Source: Pedobacter sp. Leaf170
GTDB taxonomy: Bacteria > Bacteroidota > Bacteroidia > Sphingobacteriales > Sphingobacteriaceae
Length of the DNA: 64,000 nucleotides
Direction of reading: 5' to 3'
Assembly: GCF_920984665.1 (NCBI RefSeq)
Contig: NZ_CAKLBP010000004.1
Coordinates: forward strand, 62,001-126,000
The position numbers and the translations under genes were made by a program. Of this stretch, positions 9,096 to 17,816 are shown in pieces. Each line of letters starts with the position of its first letter. The first letter of the stretch is position 1. The notes under the pieces were generated by a model, which had not been told where the DNA came from, made no database searches, and saw only the letters and a list, made by a program, of their open reading frames with translations.

Positions 9096-11177
9096 ATGAA
9101 AAAATTATTCATAATAGCTGCAGTTTCCTTATTGGCTCAAGGTATCTCAGCACAAACAATAGATCGTAGCCAAAAACCAAAACCTGGTCCGGCACCAGTT
9201 ATTACCATTGGCGACCCTGTTATTTACAAATTAGCAAACGGCATTACCGTACTGGTTGTAGAAAACCATAAACTACCAAAAGTTACGGCAAGTTACAGCA
9301 TTGATGCTGGTCCGATTACTGAAGGCGCTAAAGCAGGTGTTGTTAGTTTAATGGGAAGTATGTTAAATGAGGGCACAATTACAAAAACAAAGGCTCAGTT
9401 TGACGAAGCTGTTGACCAATTAGGTGCAGATGTTTCTGCAAGTGCATCTGGCGGCTCGGTTTCGGCTTTAACACGCTATTTCGACCAGGCATTTATGCTA
9501 ATGGCCGAAAGTTTACGTAAACCGGTATTTCCCGCTGCTTCATTCGAAAAATTAAAATCTCAAACCTTAACAGGATTAAAATCAAACGAAAAAAGTGCAA
9601 AAGCAATTTCTACAAGAGTTGTAAATGCACTTTCTTATGGTATTAATCATCCAAGCGGTGAATTTACCACTGAAAAATCAATCAATGGATTAACGCTAGA
9701 TGATGTTAAATCGGTTTATACCAAATACATCACACCATCAAGAGGTTATTTAACTTTTGTTGGCGATATTAAGCCTGAGGCGGCTAAAGCGCTTGCAGAA
9801 AAAGCATTCGGCGATTGGAAAGGTACGGCCTTAACATTACCAACCGTTGCGAAAGTTAGTAACCCTGCAAAAACAGAAGTAGATGTAGTGAATGTAAGCA
9901 ATGCGGTACAATCAGAAATTACTGTTGCTAACTTAGTCGATTTGCCTTTAAGCAGTCCTGATTATTTTGCTGTTTTATTGGCAAATCAAATATTAGGTGG
10001 CGGTTCTGAATCGAGATTATTTATGAACCTTCGAGAAAAACATGGTTTTACTTATGGCGCTTATTCTGGAACAGGTTCGGGTAGATTTCAATCTAAATTC
10101 TCTGCAAATGCTGCCGTTAGAAACGAAAAAGTAGATAGTGCAGTTGTAGAATTTTTAAGAGAAATTAATAACATCCGTACAACTAAAGTAAGTGCTGAAG
10201 AACTTCAAAACGCTAAAAATTTATACAATGGTTCGTTTGCGCTAGGTTTAGAAAACCCGGCACGTACGGCTGGCTTTGCAAGTAGCATCTTAATAAATGG
10301 TTTACCGAAAGATTTTTACCGTACTTATTTACAAAAAATAAATGCAGTAACTACTGATGATATTTTACGAGTTTCTAAAAAGTATTTTAATCATGATAAT
10401 ACACGTATAATTATTGTTGGTAAAACCGATGTTTTTGTTCCTGGCTTAACAAAGGCTGGTTTCAATGTCAAAACCTTTGATAACTATGCCGCACCGGTTA
10501 CGGCAACATCAAGTGCAGCTACGGCACCAGTAAAATCTGCACAGGATATTATTGGCAGTTACATTAAAGCCATTGGCGGCGAAGCTGCATTAAAGAAAGT
10601 AACATCGCTACAGCAAAGCGGCGAAATGGATATGCAAGGCAATAAACTTGCTGTTTCATTTAAAAAGATGAATCCCAACATGAGCAGCATGGAAATCTCG
10701 ATGATGGGCCAAACTGCAATGAAACAAACCTTTAACGGCACAAGCGGCTACCAAATGCAAATGGGTAAAAAAGCAGAAATGACCACTGAAGAAATTGCTG
10801 AAGCCAAAGCAGATAAAGGAATTTTCAATCAACTTTATTATGGAACTGATGGAAGTAAATTAGAGGCAGCAGGCACGGCAAAAGTTGGCAAAGCCGATGC
10901 TTACAAGCTAATTGTTACTTCTGCTGCTGGTAAAAAGAAAACAGAATATTATGATACAACATCTGGTTTACTTTTGAAAGAAGAAAGCACTACAAGCAAA
11001 GATGGCAACGAGATTACGCAAAGTACAGAATACGCAGACTATAAAAAAGTTGGTGATGTTTTGTATCCTCATACCATGATGCAAAGTGTGCAAACTGCAA
11101 GAGGCGGACAAGAATTTAACATCTCCATTAAAGAGATTAAAGTAAATCCAGCTTTACAAGCAGCTGATTTTAACTAA
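9096..11177 (+). CDS. M16-like peptidase, inactive partner with extra C-terminal domain
   Basis: The 693-residue protein has a signal peptide (to about residue 19). Residues of about 35-465 form an M16 fold, but where HxxEH should be the sequence reads AGVVSLMGSMLNEGT, so zinc binding and catalysis are lost. The partner-type segment LREKHGFTYGAYS with its Arg/Tyr is retained. After a Thr/Ala/Ser/Pro-rich linker (about 465-480), a domain of about 200 residues begins ISYIKAIGG-like (actual IIGSYIKAIGGEAAL) and resembles the LolA/outer-membrane lipoprotein-sorting fold found on secreted Bacteroidota proteins. It follows the active M16 gene in one operon. Confidence 0.88.
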   Translation: MKKLFIIAAVSLLAQGISAQTIDRSQKPKPGPAPVITIGDPVIYKLANGITVLVVENHKLPKVTASYSIDAGPITEGAKAGVVSLMGSMLNEGTITKTKAQFDEAVDQLGADVSASASGGSVSALTRYFDQAFMLMAESLRKPVFPAASFEKLKSQTLTGLKSNEKSAKAISTRVVNALSYGINHPSGEFTTEKSINGLTLDDVKSVYTKYITPSRGYLTFVGDIKPEAAKALAEKAFGDWKGTALTLPTVAKVSNPAKTEVDVVNVSNAVQSEITVANLVDLPLSSPDYFAVLLANQILGGGSESRLFMNLREKHGFTYGAYSGTGSGRFQSKFSANAAVRNEKVDSAVVEFLREINNIRTTKVSAEELQNAKNLYNGSFALGLENPARTAGFASSILINGLPKDFYRTYLQKINAVTTDDILRVSKKYFNHDNTRIIIVGKTDVFVPGLTKAGFNVKTFDNYAAPVTATSSAATAPVKSAQDIIGSYIKAIGGEAALKKVTSLQQSGEMDMQGNKLAVSFKKMNPNMSSMEISMMGQTAMKQTFNGTSGYQMQMGKKAEMTTEEIAEAKADKGIFNQLYYGTDGSKLEAAGTAKVGKADAYKLIVTSAAGKKKTEYYDTTSGLLLKEESTTSKDGNEITQSTEYADYKKVGDVLYPHTMMQSVQTARGGQEFNISIKEIKVNPALQAADFN

Positions 11178-11197
11178 AGCATTATTTTACAACTCTT

Positions 11198-11332
11198 AGA
11201 GGCTGTAACATAAATCAAATCTCTTCTAACCTTGTCATGTTGAGCTTGTCGAAACGCCGAAAATGGTGTTTCAGCAACTCCTTCGACAAGCTCAGGATGA
11301 CAAATTGAATTTATGGTACAGCCTCTTTTTTT
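11198..11332 (+). terminator. Large nested hairpin/terminator after the M16 operon
   Basis: The outer stem is AGAGGCTGTA (11198-11207) with TACAGCCTCT (11317-11326), continued after one mismatch by CATAAAT and ATTTATG. A run of seven T follows (11326-11332), so this can terminate transcription from the M16 operon. Inside the loop sits a second long palindrome, TTGTCAT and TGAGCTTGTCGAA (11232-11253) against TTCGACAAGCTCA and ATGACAA (11282-11303), which belongs to a dispersed repeat family. Confidence 0.75.
11232..11303. repeat. Paired palindromic repeat (TGAGCTTGTCGAA family)
   Basis: Two 22-base arms pair with only a two-base mismatch in the middle and enclose a 28-base loop. Partial copies of the arm occur at 35052-35075 and 56584-56611, and degenerate ones at 16635-16692. 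The copy here lies inside a terminator stem. Confidence 0.75.
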
Positions 11333-11448
11333 GTGTTTTTTGGCTCGAAATTGGTTATATTTAATAGTCATCTACCTAAATTTCATTTAAGTAATTATGG
11401 AAAATGCACACTACTAGCATCTATAATTTGTATAAAACATAAACACAA

Positions 11449-11976
11449 ATGAAAAAGATAAAAATATTATTGACTGTTATTTTTGCCGCTACATTTATGC
11501 AGGCAATTGCTCAAACCGACAAAGAAACCACTGCCAAAATTATTAAAGAGCAAAATTATACTTTTAACGCACAAACGGCTTTACCATTGGCAAGCAATGA
11601 TGTAAACCAGGTGTTAAGAAGTTTACCTGGAGCTATGGGTGGCGGAACCATTAATTTAATTGGCTCGCAGTACGATTTAAGGGTAACTAAAGATAGTGTT
11701 GTTGCTTATCTACCTTTTTATGGCAGAGCATTTAATGCTCCTTATAATCCTTCGGAGGGCGGAATTAAATTTAAATCGAAAGATTTTAATTATAAACTTA
11801 CTAAAAACAAAAAGGGCTCGTACACCGTAAACATCAGAACAAATGATGTGAAACAGGAAAACTACCAGCTCACTTTAACGGTTTCTCAAAATGGTTATGG
11901 AAACCTTGTCGTTTTTAGCAATAATAAACAATCTATAAATTTTCAGGGTGTTTTAGCAGAGCCGAAAAAAGATTAG
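11449..11976 (+). CDS. Secreted DUF4251 protein
   Basis: The 175-residue protein has a signal peptide cut after IAQ near residue 22. The core includes NYTFNAQTALPL, a Gly-rich GAMGGGTINLIGSQYDLRV and VVAYLPFYGRAF, followed by repeated beta strands (KFKSKDFNYKLTKNKKGS, NYQLTLTVSQNGYGNL). This is the DUF4251 signature of Bacteroidota, for which no function is known. It is isolated from its neighbours by the terminator upstream. Confidence 0.75.
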   Translation: MKKIKILLTVIFAATFMQAIAQTDKETTAKIIKEQNYTFNAQTALPLASNDVNQVLRSLPGAMGGGTINLIGSQYDLRVTKDSVVAYLPFYGRAFNAPYNPSEGGIKFKSKDFNYKLTKNKKGSYTVNIRTNDVKQENYQLTLTVSQNGYGNLVVFSNNKQSINFQGVLAEPKKD

Positions 11977-12078
11977 AAGACTACAGAAATTGTACAAACC
12001 ACAATTTGGTTATTACAGTGCATTTTTTAAATTTACTAAAAGCTCTGCAATACAACATTTTATAATTAGATTCAAAGA

Positions 12079-12103
12079 TTTCTCGACTACGCTCGAAATG
12101 ACG
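12079..12103. repeat. Short palindromic repeat copy
   Basis: TTTCTCGACTACGCTCGAAA followed by TGACG contains TCGA-6-TCGA and resembles the TGAGCTTGTCGAAA...TGACA repeats elsewhere in the window, with the same flanking TGAC(A/G) end. It lies between the convergent DUF4251 and cyclotransferase genes. Confidence 0.45.
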
Positions 12104-12220
12104 ATGCCCTATTAGACATTTAACTAAGCCATCACCTCGGCAGTAGTGGAGAGGTCTTTTAAACTCGTTGGAAAATAGCCATACAAAATGACGGAATCCC
12201 ATTAGGTGCTTTTATTAAAA

Positions 12221-13306
12221 TTACTTTTTGCTAATTTTAATCTCGAAGATATAAGGCCATTTCTTGCCGGCAACGAACAACCTTTTAGTAGCCTTATCGT
12301 ATGCGATTCCGTTTAAAACGTTATTCATCCTTTCATTATCAGTTTTGAAATATGATGTGGAGAATAAACCTGTCAAATCAATTTTACCTTCTACGGCACC
12401 AGTATTAGGGTTTATAATAACAATATCATTTGTTAGGTAAACATTCGCGTAAATTTTACCTTCGATAACTTCGAGTTCATTTAACTGTGAAATAGCACCT
12501 TTATCATCGTAAACATCAATAGACCCAATTTGCCTGTAAGTGTTTTTATCAAGAAAATAGATGGTGTTTGTTCCATCAGAATTTAAAATTTTCACGCCGT
12601 CGAAAGTTAAACCCCATCCTGCTTGCCCTACAGAAAAAGGAAACTGCTTTATTAGTTTAAAGGTATTTTTATCATATTCAAAGGCCGTTTTTTCATTCCA
12701 TGTTATTTGCAATATTTTATTATCGATAACCGTAATGCCTTCGCCAAAATATGCGGTATCTAACTTAACCTGCTGAAGCGTTTTACCACTTTTAACATCA
12801 ACTTTCTTTAGATATGAGTTGCCTTTTTCGCCAGTTCCTTCATAAAAATTGCCATCATGATATTCTAGTCCCTCTACGTATGCACTAGTATCATGTGGGA
12901 ATTTCGCGACAACCTGATAGGTATATAAGTCTGGTGCTTTAGCCGAAAGGATATTGATATTTGTAGTTAAATCTTCAGATTCGCTACCATTATAAATTTT
13001 TGCAGTGATGATGTGGTTGCCGAGCTTTAATCCCTCAGTTTTAAGTTTTATTGCCGAAGTATCAGTTTTAGAAACTGATTTTATCGTATCAATTAAATAA
13101 ACTACAGAATCTACGGCTTTCTCCTTTCCGAAAAGGACTTTTACATCAATCTCGTTTCCAGATTTTACATTTAAGCCGGTAAGTGGCGAAATAAAACTAC
13201 GATAGGTAGAACTTTCTTCTTTGCAAGAGCTTGCAAAACTGATTGCAACCGCGATAAAAAATAAGGTTTTGATTTTGTTAATCTTCAGGCCAAAAAGCAT
13301 CTTCAA
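12221..13306 (-). CDS. Glutaminyl-peptide cyclotransferase-like lipoprotein
   Basis: The protein of 361 residues begins with a lipoprotein signal ending ASSC, and the next residues KEE match the K-(D/E)2 surface-export signal described in Bacteroidota, so it may face outward. From about residue 130 the sequence YVEGLEYHDGNFYEGTGEKG and the following short propeller blades match the glutamine cyclotransferase family (Glu_cyclase_2), which turns N-terminal glutamine into pyroglutamate. The first 100 residues are an Ig-like extension. The start codon overlaps the end of yraN by 29 bp; a second ATG two codons later is equally possible. Confidence 0.82.
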   Translation of the reverse strand: MKMLFGLKINKIKTLFFIAVAISFASSCKEESSTYRSFISPLTGLNVKSGNEIDVKVLFGKEKAVDSVVYLIDTIKSVSKTDTSAIKLKTEGLKLGNHIITAKIYNGSESEDLTTNINILSAKAPDLYTYQVVAKFPHDTSAYVEGLEYHDGNFYEGTGEKGNSYLKKVDVKSGKTLQQVKLDTAYFGEGITVIDNKILQITWNEKTAFEYDKNTFKLIKQFPFSVGQAGWGLTFDGVKILNSDGTNTIYFLDKNTYRQIGSIDVYDDKGAISQLNELEVIEGKIYANVYLTNDIVIINPNTGAVEGKIDLTGLFSTSYFKTDNERMNNVLNGIAYDKATKRLFVAGKKWPYIFEIKISKK

Positions 13307-13643
13307 TGTGGTTTAGTGTAAATGTATTATCTTTTTTAAAGGTAATGGCAATGATGTCAAAGCGAATATCGTTTTGATGATTCATAATTTCTATGTAAGC
13401 CAATGAACCTAACTCCATTTGTTTTTGTTTTCTTTTTTCTACAAAATCTTCTGGCTGACCAAAGGCCAGCGATGTTCTGCTTTTAACCTCAACAAATACC
13501 ATTATTTGGTTTTTGTAAGCGATTAAATCTATCTCGGTTTTGCCATGAACCCAGTTCTCGTCCAAAATTTCGTAATCATTATCTTCAAGATAAGTTTTGG
13601 CAATTTGTTCACCTTTTCGACCTAAATCGTTATGCGTTGCCAT
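13278..13643 (-). CDS. YraN/UPF0102 family nuclease-like protein
   Basis: The 121-residue cytosolic protein has the YraN pattern: GRKGEQIAKTYLE, then W..GKTEIDLIAYKNQIMVFVEVKSRT, with D/ExK residues of a restriction-endonuclease-like fold. The family's role is unsettled; links to DNA uptake or Holliday-junction processing have been suggested. It lies 46 bp downstream of dnaG and overlaps the cyclotransferase, so the three probably share a transcript. Confidence 0.88.
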   Translation of the reverse strand: MATHNDLGRKGEQIAKTYLEDNDYEILDENWVHGKTEIDLIAYKNQIMVFVEVKSRTSLAFGQPEDFVEKRKQKQMELGSLAYIEIMNHQNDIRFDIIAITFKKDNTFTLNHIEDAFWPED

Positions 13644-13689
13644 GTTTAATTATTGAGTGATTGAATTTTGAATAGTTAAATATTTGTAG

Positions 13690-15654
13690 CTACTTAACAA
13701 TAACAGAACCTAAAAACTTGGAAATTTCTCGCTCAACATTTTTAATTACACCATAACGCTGCATTAAAATCATTTGATTATCGCCATCTGATTCATCCTT
13801 AATTTCTTTTAACAATGAAGTTAAAATTCTATCAACTTTACGCTTTTTTAGGTGAAATATTCCGCCTAAGATGGTAGCTTTTAAATTCATGGATTCATCT
13901 TTAACATAAATAAGATGCTTGTTTAACCAATTTTCGCTTAACGCATAAGGCGAGGTTGACAAGTCTATAGCTAAATCAGCAATGATTCGCTCCTCATGCT
14001 TAATAAAATGATTTGCCGTTGGAAGTCTTCCGTTATCTAACTCCACTTTATAAAATTCAACAATTTGCTTGCAAACCGAATTTTCAAACTCTACATCGGC
14101 TAAGTTTTGCATGATGAAAGAACCAATGTACATATCATCAATATTATCCCAGTTTACAAACTCATGTCCGTATGCGAGTAACAAGCGTATAATTTCCTTT
14201 TCCTGATTTTCATCGGTTTCGGCAACTTGAGTTGTAGCAGATGGGCCATTATCATCCCATAAATCATCAGGCGGTCCAAGCGGTTCTGGCGCACCAGAAT
14301 TATAGTTGTTTTGATTAGACCGTTGGTTACTTTCAAAAGCTTTTTTGCTTTTGTTAGAGCGCATTTTATTCAATTCAGAAAGTAAAATGCTTTCCTCAAT
14401 TTGTAATAAGCTGCTGCTTTCTCTAATAAAAACGGAAGCTTTAATGGGATCAGGAATCTTTGCAATACTTTCTACTATATCTCGTATAATACCTGCCCTT
14501 TTAATTGGGTCGGTTCCGGCTTCTTTTAATAAAACGTTGGCCTTATATAGAATAAAATCTTTACGGTTATCTTCGATGTAAGTTTTAAAAGCACCTGCAC
14601 CTACATGGTGCATGTACGAATCGGGGTCATGACCATCAGGAAAGGAAACGATTTTAACGTTTAATCCTTCTTCCAAAATCATATCCAAACCTCGAAGAGA
14701 GGCTTTTATACCCGCAGCATCGCCATCAAAAAGAATGGTTACATTTTGCGTAAACCGACCAATTAATTTAATCTGTTCTACAGTTAAAGAAGTACCAGAA
14801 GATGCAACTACGTTTTCTACGCCTGCCTGATGAACAGAAAGTACATCGGCATAGCCTTCGGCTAAATAACAGTTATCTAAATCACGAATGGCTTTTTTAG
14901 CATGGAATAAACCATAAAGCACGTTCGATTTATGGTAAATTTCACTTTCAGGCGAGTTTACATATTTCGGAACGTTCTTATCCGTTTTTAGGGTTCTGCC
15001 ACCAAAACCAATTACTCTACCTGTAAAATTATGAATTGGAAACATTACACGGCCTCTAAACCTATCGTAAATTTTTCCATTATCGTTTTTAATTGATAAA
15101 CCGGTTTGCTCCAAAAATTCGAGTTTATGACCTGCGTTTACGGCACTCTGTGTCATAGCGTCCCAAACATCAGGCGAGTAACCGACTTCAAATTTCTTTA
15201 AGATATCTTCTCTAAAGCCGCGTTCTTTAAAATAACTTAAACCAATGGTTTTACCTTCCTGAGTTTCCCAAAGTTGTTTAACAAAAAAAGCCGTCGCAAA
15301 TTGCGAAACTACATAAAGGCTTTCCTTTGCGTTTTGGGCTTCTGTATCTTGAGGAGTAAGTTCTGTTTCCTCAACCTCAATATTGTATTTATTGGCTAAA
15401 AACTTAAGCGCTTCGGGATATGAATATTTCTCATGATCCATAATGAAGCGAACCGAATCGCCACCCTTACCGCAACCAAAGCACTTATAAATTCCCTTCG
15501 TAACCGAAACATGGAAAGATGGTGTTTTCTCTCCATGAAAGGGACAATTACCAATTAAACTTGTTCCGCGTTTTTTTAAGTGTACGAAATCCCCAACTAC
15601 CTCCTCAATACGGGCGGTATCCATTATCTTATCTATCGTTTCGCGGTTTATCAT
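13690..15654 (-). CDS. dnaG: DNA primase
   Basis: DnaG makes the RNA primers for replication. The CHC2 zinc ribbon is formed by C37, H40, C58 and C61 (CPFHGEKTPSF ... CFGCGKGG). The catalytic core follows, with RFRGRVMFPIHN, the TOPRIM glutamate in AEGYADVLSVHQ and the acidic pair in ILFDGDAAG. Residues of about 430-480 form a low-complexity Asn/Pro/Asp linker, and the C-terminal part corresponds to the helicase-binding domain, which is poorly conserved as usual. The length of 654 residues is normal for Bacteroidota. Confidence 0.97.
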   Translation of the reverse strand: MINRETIDKIMDTARIEEVVGDFVHLKKRGTSLIGNCPFHGEKTPSFHVSVTKGIYKCFGCGKGGDSVRFIMDHEKYSYPEALKFLANKYNIEVEETELTPQDTEAQNAKESLYVVSQFATAFFVKQLWETQEGKTIGLSYFKERGFREDILKKFEVGYSPDVWDAMTQSAVNAGHKLEFLEQTGLSIKNDNGKIYDRFRGRVMFPIHNFTGRVIGFGGRTLKTDKNVPKYVNSPESEIYHKSNVLYGLFHAKKAIRDLDNCYLAEGYADVLSVHQAGVENVVASSGTSLTVEQIKLIGRFTQNVTILFDGDAAGIKASLRGLDMILEEGLNVKIVSFPDGHDPDSYMHHVGAGAFKTYIEDNRKDFILYKANVLLKEAGTDPIKRAGIIRDIVESIAKIPDPIKASVFIRESSSLLQIEESILLSELNKMRSNKSKKAFESNQRSNQNNYNSGAPEPLGPPDDLWDDNGPSATTQVAETDENQEKEIIRLLLAYGHEFVNWDNIDDMYIGSFIMQNLADVEFENSVCKQIVEFYKVELDNGRLPTANHFIKHEERIIADLAIDLSTSPYALSENWLNKHLIYVKDESMNLKATILGGIFHLKKRKVDRILTSLLKEIKDESDGDNQMILMQRYGVIKNVEREISKFLGSVIVK

Positions 15655-15669
15655 TTAGGTTGTAAGTTT

Positions 15670-15844
15670 TAAGTGATACGTTATAGGTGTACCTACTTAA
15701 ACGTATTACTTAAAATTTTTAATATGTTGGGGTAGTTTTTTGAATTGGAAACCTATAAGTTCAAAACTATTTTAGAGGTTTAAATTTTACAATAGGTTTG
15801 TAGGCTCACAGACTTACAACTTACAACCTATAACTTATCACTTA
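15670..15844. repeat. Long imperfect inverted repeat upstream of dnaG
   Basis: TAAGTGATACGTTATAGGT (15670-15688) pairs with ACCTATAACTTATCACTTA (15826-15844) with one mismatched position. The right arm overlaps the last codons of the SGNH hydrolase. Low-complexity text such as ACTTACAACTTACAACC fills part of the interior. Similar imperfect arms are found at 17700-17800 and 33727-33820. Confidence 0.5.
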
Positions 15845-16501
15845 TTTTACCAAAGGCAGCAATTGGTCAGCAACTAATTTATTCCCGGTTTCGTTCAAAT
15901 GAACTCTATCACCTGTTAAAATGCCTTTTTCTTTATCTTCGGGGTTATTTTCAGCTTCGTATTCAGCAAAGATTTTTCTTAAATCACAAACTGGCAGATT
16001 GTTCTTCGCGGCTAATTGCCTGATACCTTCTGCATATTTATTTAAATCTGCATCTAATTCATTTGTACCATCTTTTTTCTCGCCAACAACTGAAGGTGTA
16101 ACCACTACAACCTTACTTCCTGCAGCTTGAATTTTATTAATCAGCGCTTGATAAAACTTTAAAAATTTATCATAATCGGTTCCGGTGTGAGAAGATTGCT
16201 TGTGCCAAACATCATTAATACCCACGTAAATTACAACCAAATCAGGCTTTTTGCTTAAAACATCATCCTCTAAACGCAAATACAAATCATAAACCTTATT
16301 GCCACCAATACCCGCACCCATTACGGTGTATTTGGTAGAATCCAAAGCTTTTTTAATTAAGGTTACATATCCATTCTTAGATACACCTTGCTGTGTTATA
16401 GAATCACCAAAAAACACGATTCTCTTTGGCTTAAATGTCATAGATGTTAGAATAATTAGGCATAAAGAAAAAAACAGGGTAATTTTTAGTGTGGTTCTCA
16501 T
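15842..16501 (-). CDS. Secreted SGNH/GDSL hydrolase
   Basis: The protein has 219 residues and a signal peptide near the N-terminus (LKITLFFSLCLIILTSM). SGNH blocks are all present: FFGDSITQQG (nucleophile Ser near residue 34), GAGIGGNKVYDL, YVGINDVWH and DRVHLNETGNKLVA with the Asp/His pair. Such enzymes deacylate sugars, lipids or other esters in the periplasm. The substrate cannot be named. It is downstream of dnaG on the opposite end of an inverted repeat and has its own upstream space. Confidence 0.88.
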   Translation of the reverse strand: MRTTLKITLFFSLCLIILTSMTFKPKRIVFFGDSITQQGVSKNGYVTLIKKALDSTKYTVMGAGIGGNKVYDLYLRLEDDVLSKKPDLVVIYVGINDVWHKQSSHTGTDYDKFLKFYQALINKIQAAGSKVVVVTPSVVGEKKDGTNELDADLNKYAEGIRQLAAKNNLPVCDLRKIFAEYEAENNPEDKEKGILTGDRVHLNETGNKLVADQLLPLVK

Positions 16502-16634
16502 CGCGGTATTTTTATTTTCTTGGAATTAGATTGTAACGTAAATTTATAAATTGAATGTCGATATACCAAAGTATTATTATTGGTTTATGTGTAGATCAAG
16601 TATCTAAGAAAGATTAATATTTGACAATTAAACA

Positions 16635-16692
16635 CTGACGAGCTGAACTTGCAGAAACCTTAAAGAGTTTCAACAAGCTTAGGTTGACAAAT
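16635..16692. repeat. Degenerate inverted repeat
   Basis: CTGACGAGCTGAACTTGCAG with GAAACC is followed by GTTTCAACAAGCTTAGGTTG and ACA, an eroded version of the TGAGCTTGTCGAAAC / GTTTCGACAAGCTCA palindrome seen intact at 11232-11303. Confidence 0.45.
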
Positions 16693-16725
16693 TGTTAGCT
16701 GTAATAAGCTAGATTAAGAACTGCC

Positions 16726-17670
16726 TTATTTTTTTTCTAATCTGTAATCTTTGTGTAGAATCAAAAAACTTGCTCGTTCTTCCTTTTTTAATGGATAATC
16801 CCAATTGCCTTGATAGGTGATTTTTGTAGGGAGTTTATCTTCGCCGAAATAACCCATTTCAATATTCATTTGCACATCAAAATCGAAAAGCATGTTACTA
16901 TATTTCATATCAACATATCGACCTAAAATATTGAAATTACGTTTATCGAAAATCGTAACCAGCTCTTTTATCATGATGCCGTCTTTTGTCCAGCTGCTTA
17001 AATCAGGTTTAACAGAAACCTTAAAACGGTAAACCGGAATGGAATCAAGATAGGTTCCGCTTGTAAAGCCATAATCATAATACTGACGCATATTTGCACT
17101 AAAAATTTCAGTTTTACTGCCTATAAACGGCACTTTTACCGGTCGACCAGGATTAAATATTAACGTTTTAAGTTTGCTTTTATAACTTTCGTTTGTACCG
17201 CCTTTTCGATCACTAGCTGGTGCGTTTGGAACGAAATCGGTATTGTAAGCGTTCATAAAAATGTAATCAAACATCTCTACAGTATATAACTGATACTTCC
17301 CGTTCTTTTTATACATTTTGCCTTCATCCTCCTTTACCAGATATTCCATGCGGTAAGGGCCGTTATTATTATGTTTTATCTTCCGATAAATCTTTCCATC
17401 AACCTTATTGTTTTTATCATAACTATAAATGCGGTTTTCTGCAATAAAACTATAACGTTTCATATCTCTAAACGACTGATAAAAACTAGTATCGTTAACA
17501 ATTGCATTGATAAAAGTTTCAATATTTAATCGCTCGGCTTTAATGTTTACTGCTCCAGAATCGAGCATAATTGTTTTTACGGTATCCGGATTAAACCTAT
17601 CAATAACCTGACTGTAAACCTGTGATGTAAAAAGCGTTAAAAAGGATATTGATAAAATTATTTTTTTCAT
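16726..17670 (-). CDS. Secreted protein of unknown function
   Basis: I do not recognise this family. Starting at the ATG at 17670 (MKKIILSISFLTLFTSQVYSQ) gives about 314 residues with an immediate signal peptide; the frame extends 6 codons further upstream. The mature protein is rich in Tyr, Lys and Asp, with predicted beta-strand text such as YRMEYLVKEDEGKMYKKNGKYQLYTVEMFDYIFMN broken into short strands, and a late EDKLPTKITYQGNWDYP. Similar segments are found in periplasmic Bacteroidota proteins that follow carboxypeptidase-like domains, but that domain is absent here. It may bind rather than catalyse. Confidence 0.6.
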   Translation of the reverse strand: MKKIILSISFLTLFTSQVYSQVIDRFNPDTVKTIMLDSGAVNIKAERLNIETFINAIVNDTSFYQSFRDMKRYSFIAENRIYSYDKNNKVDGKIYRKIKHNNNGPYRMEYLVKEDEGKMYKKNGKYQLYTVEMFDYIFMNAYNTDFVPNAPASDRKGGTNESYKSKLKTLIFNPGRPVKVPFIGSKTEIFSANMRQYYDYGFTSGTYLDSIPVYRFKVSVKPDLSSWTKDGIMIKELVTIFDKRNFNILGRYVDMKYSNMLFDFDVQMNIEMGYFGEDKLPTKITYQGNWDYPLKKEERASFLILHKDYRLEKK

Positions 17671-17699
17671 GTGGTGGTGAATTGTCAAAAATGATGCCC

Positions 17700-17800
17700 G
17701 TTTATGGGTGAATGATGGAGAATGGGTGGAGGATAACGGATGATGTAAGATGTGAGCGGAAAATTAGATATTCTATCCACCTTCCATCATCCATAAATCA
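17700..17800. repeat. Imperfect inverted repeat rich in GATGGA
   Basis: The left part (ATGATGGAGAATGGGTGGAG and neighbours) is a near-complement of the right part (TCTATCCACCTTCCATCATC). It lies after the cytosolic M20 gene and before the secreted unknown, both on the minus strand, so it could limit read-through. It resembles the repeats at 15670-15844 and 33727-33820 in style. Confidence 0.4.
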
Positions 17801-17816
17801 CATCGTACAGCAATCG

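Noticed and set aside
11174..11371. 65-codon minus-strand frame after the M16 genes
   Set aside because: It is a translation of the palindromic repeat (text like HPELVEG, FRQAQHDKV) that recurs in many intergenic regions, not a gene.
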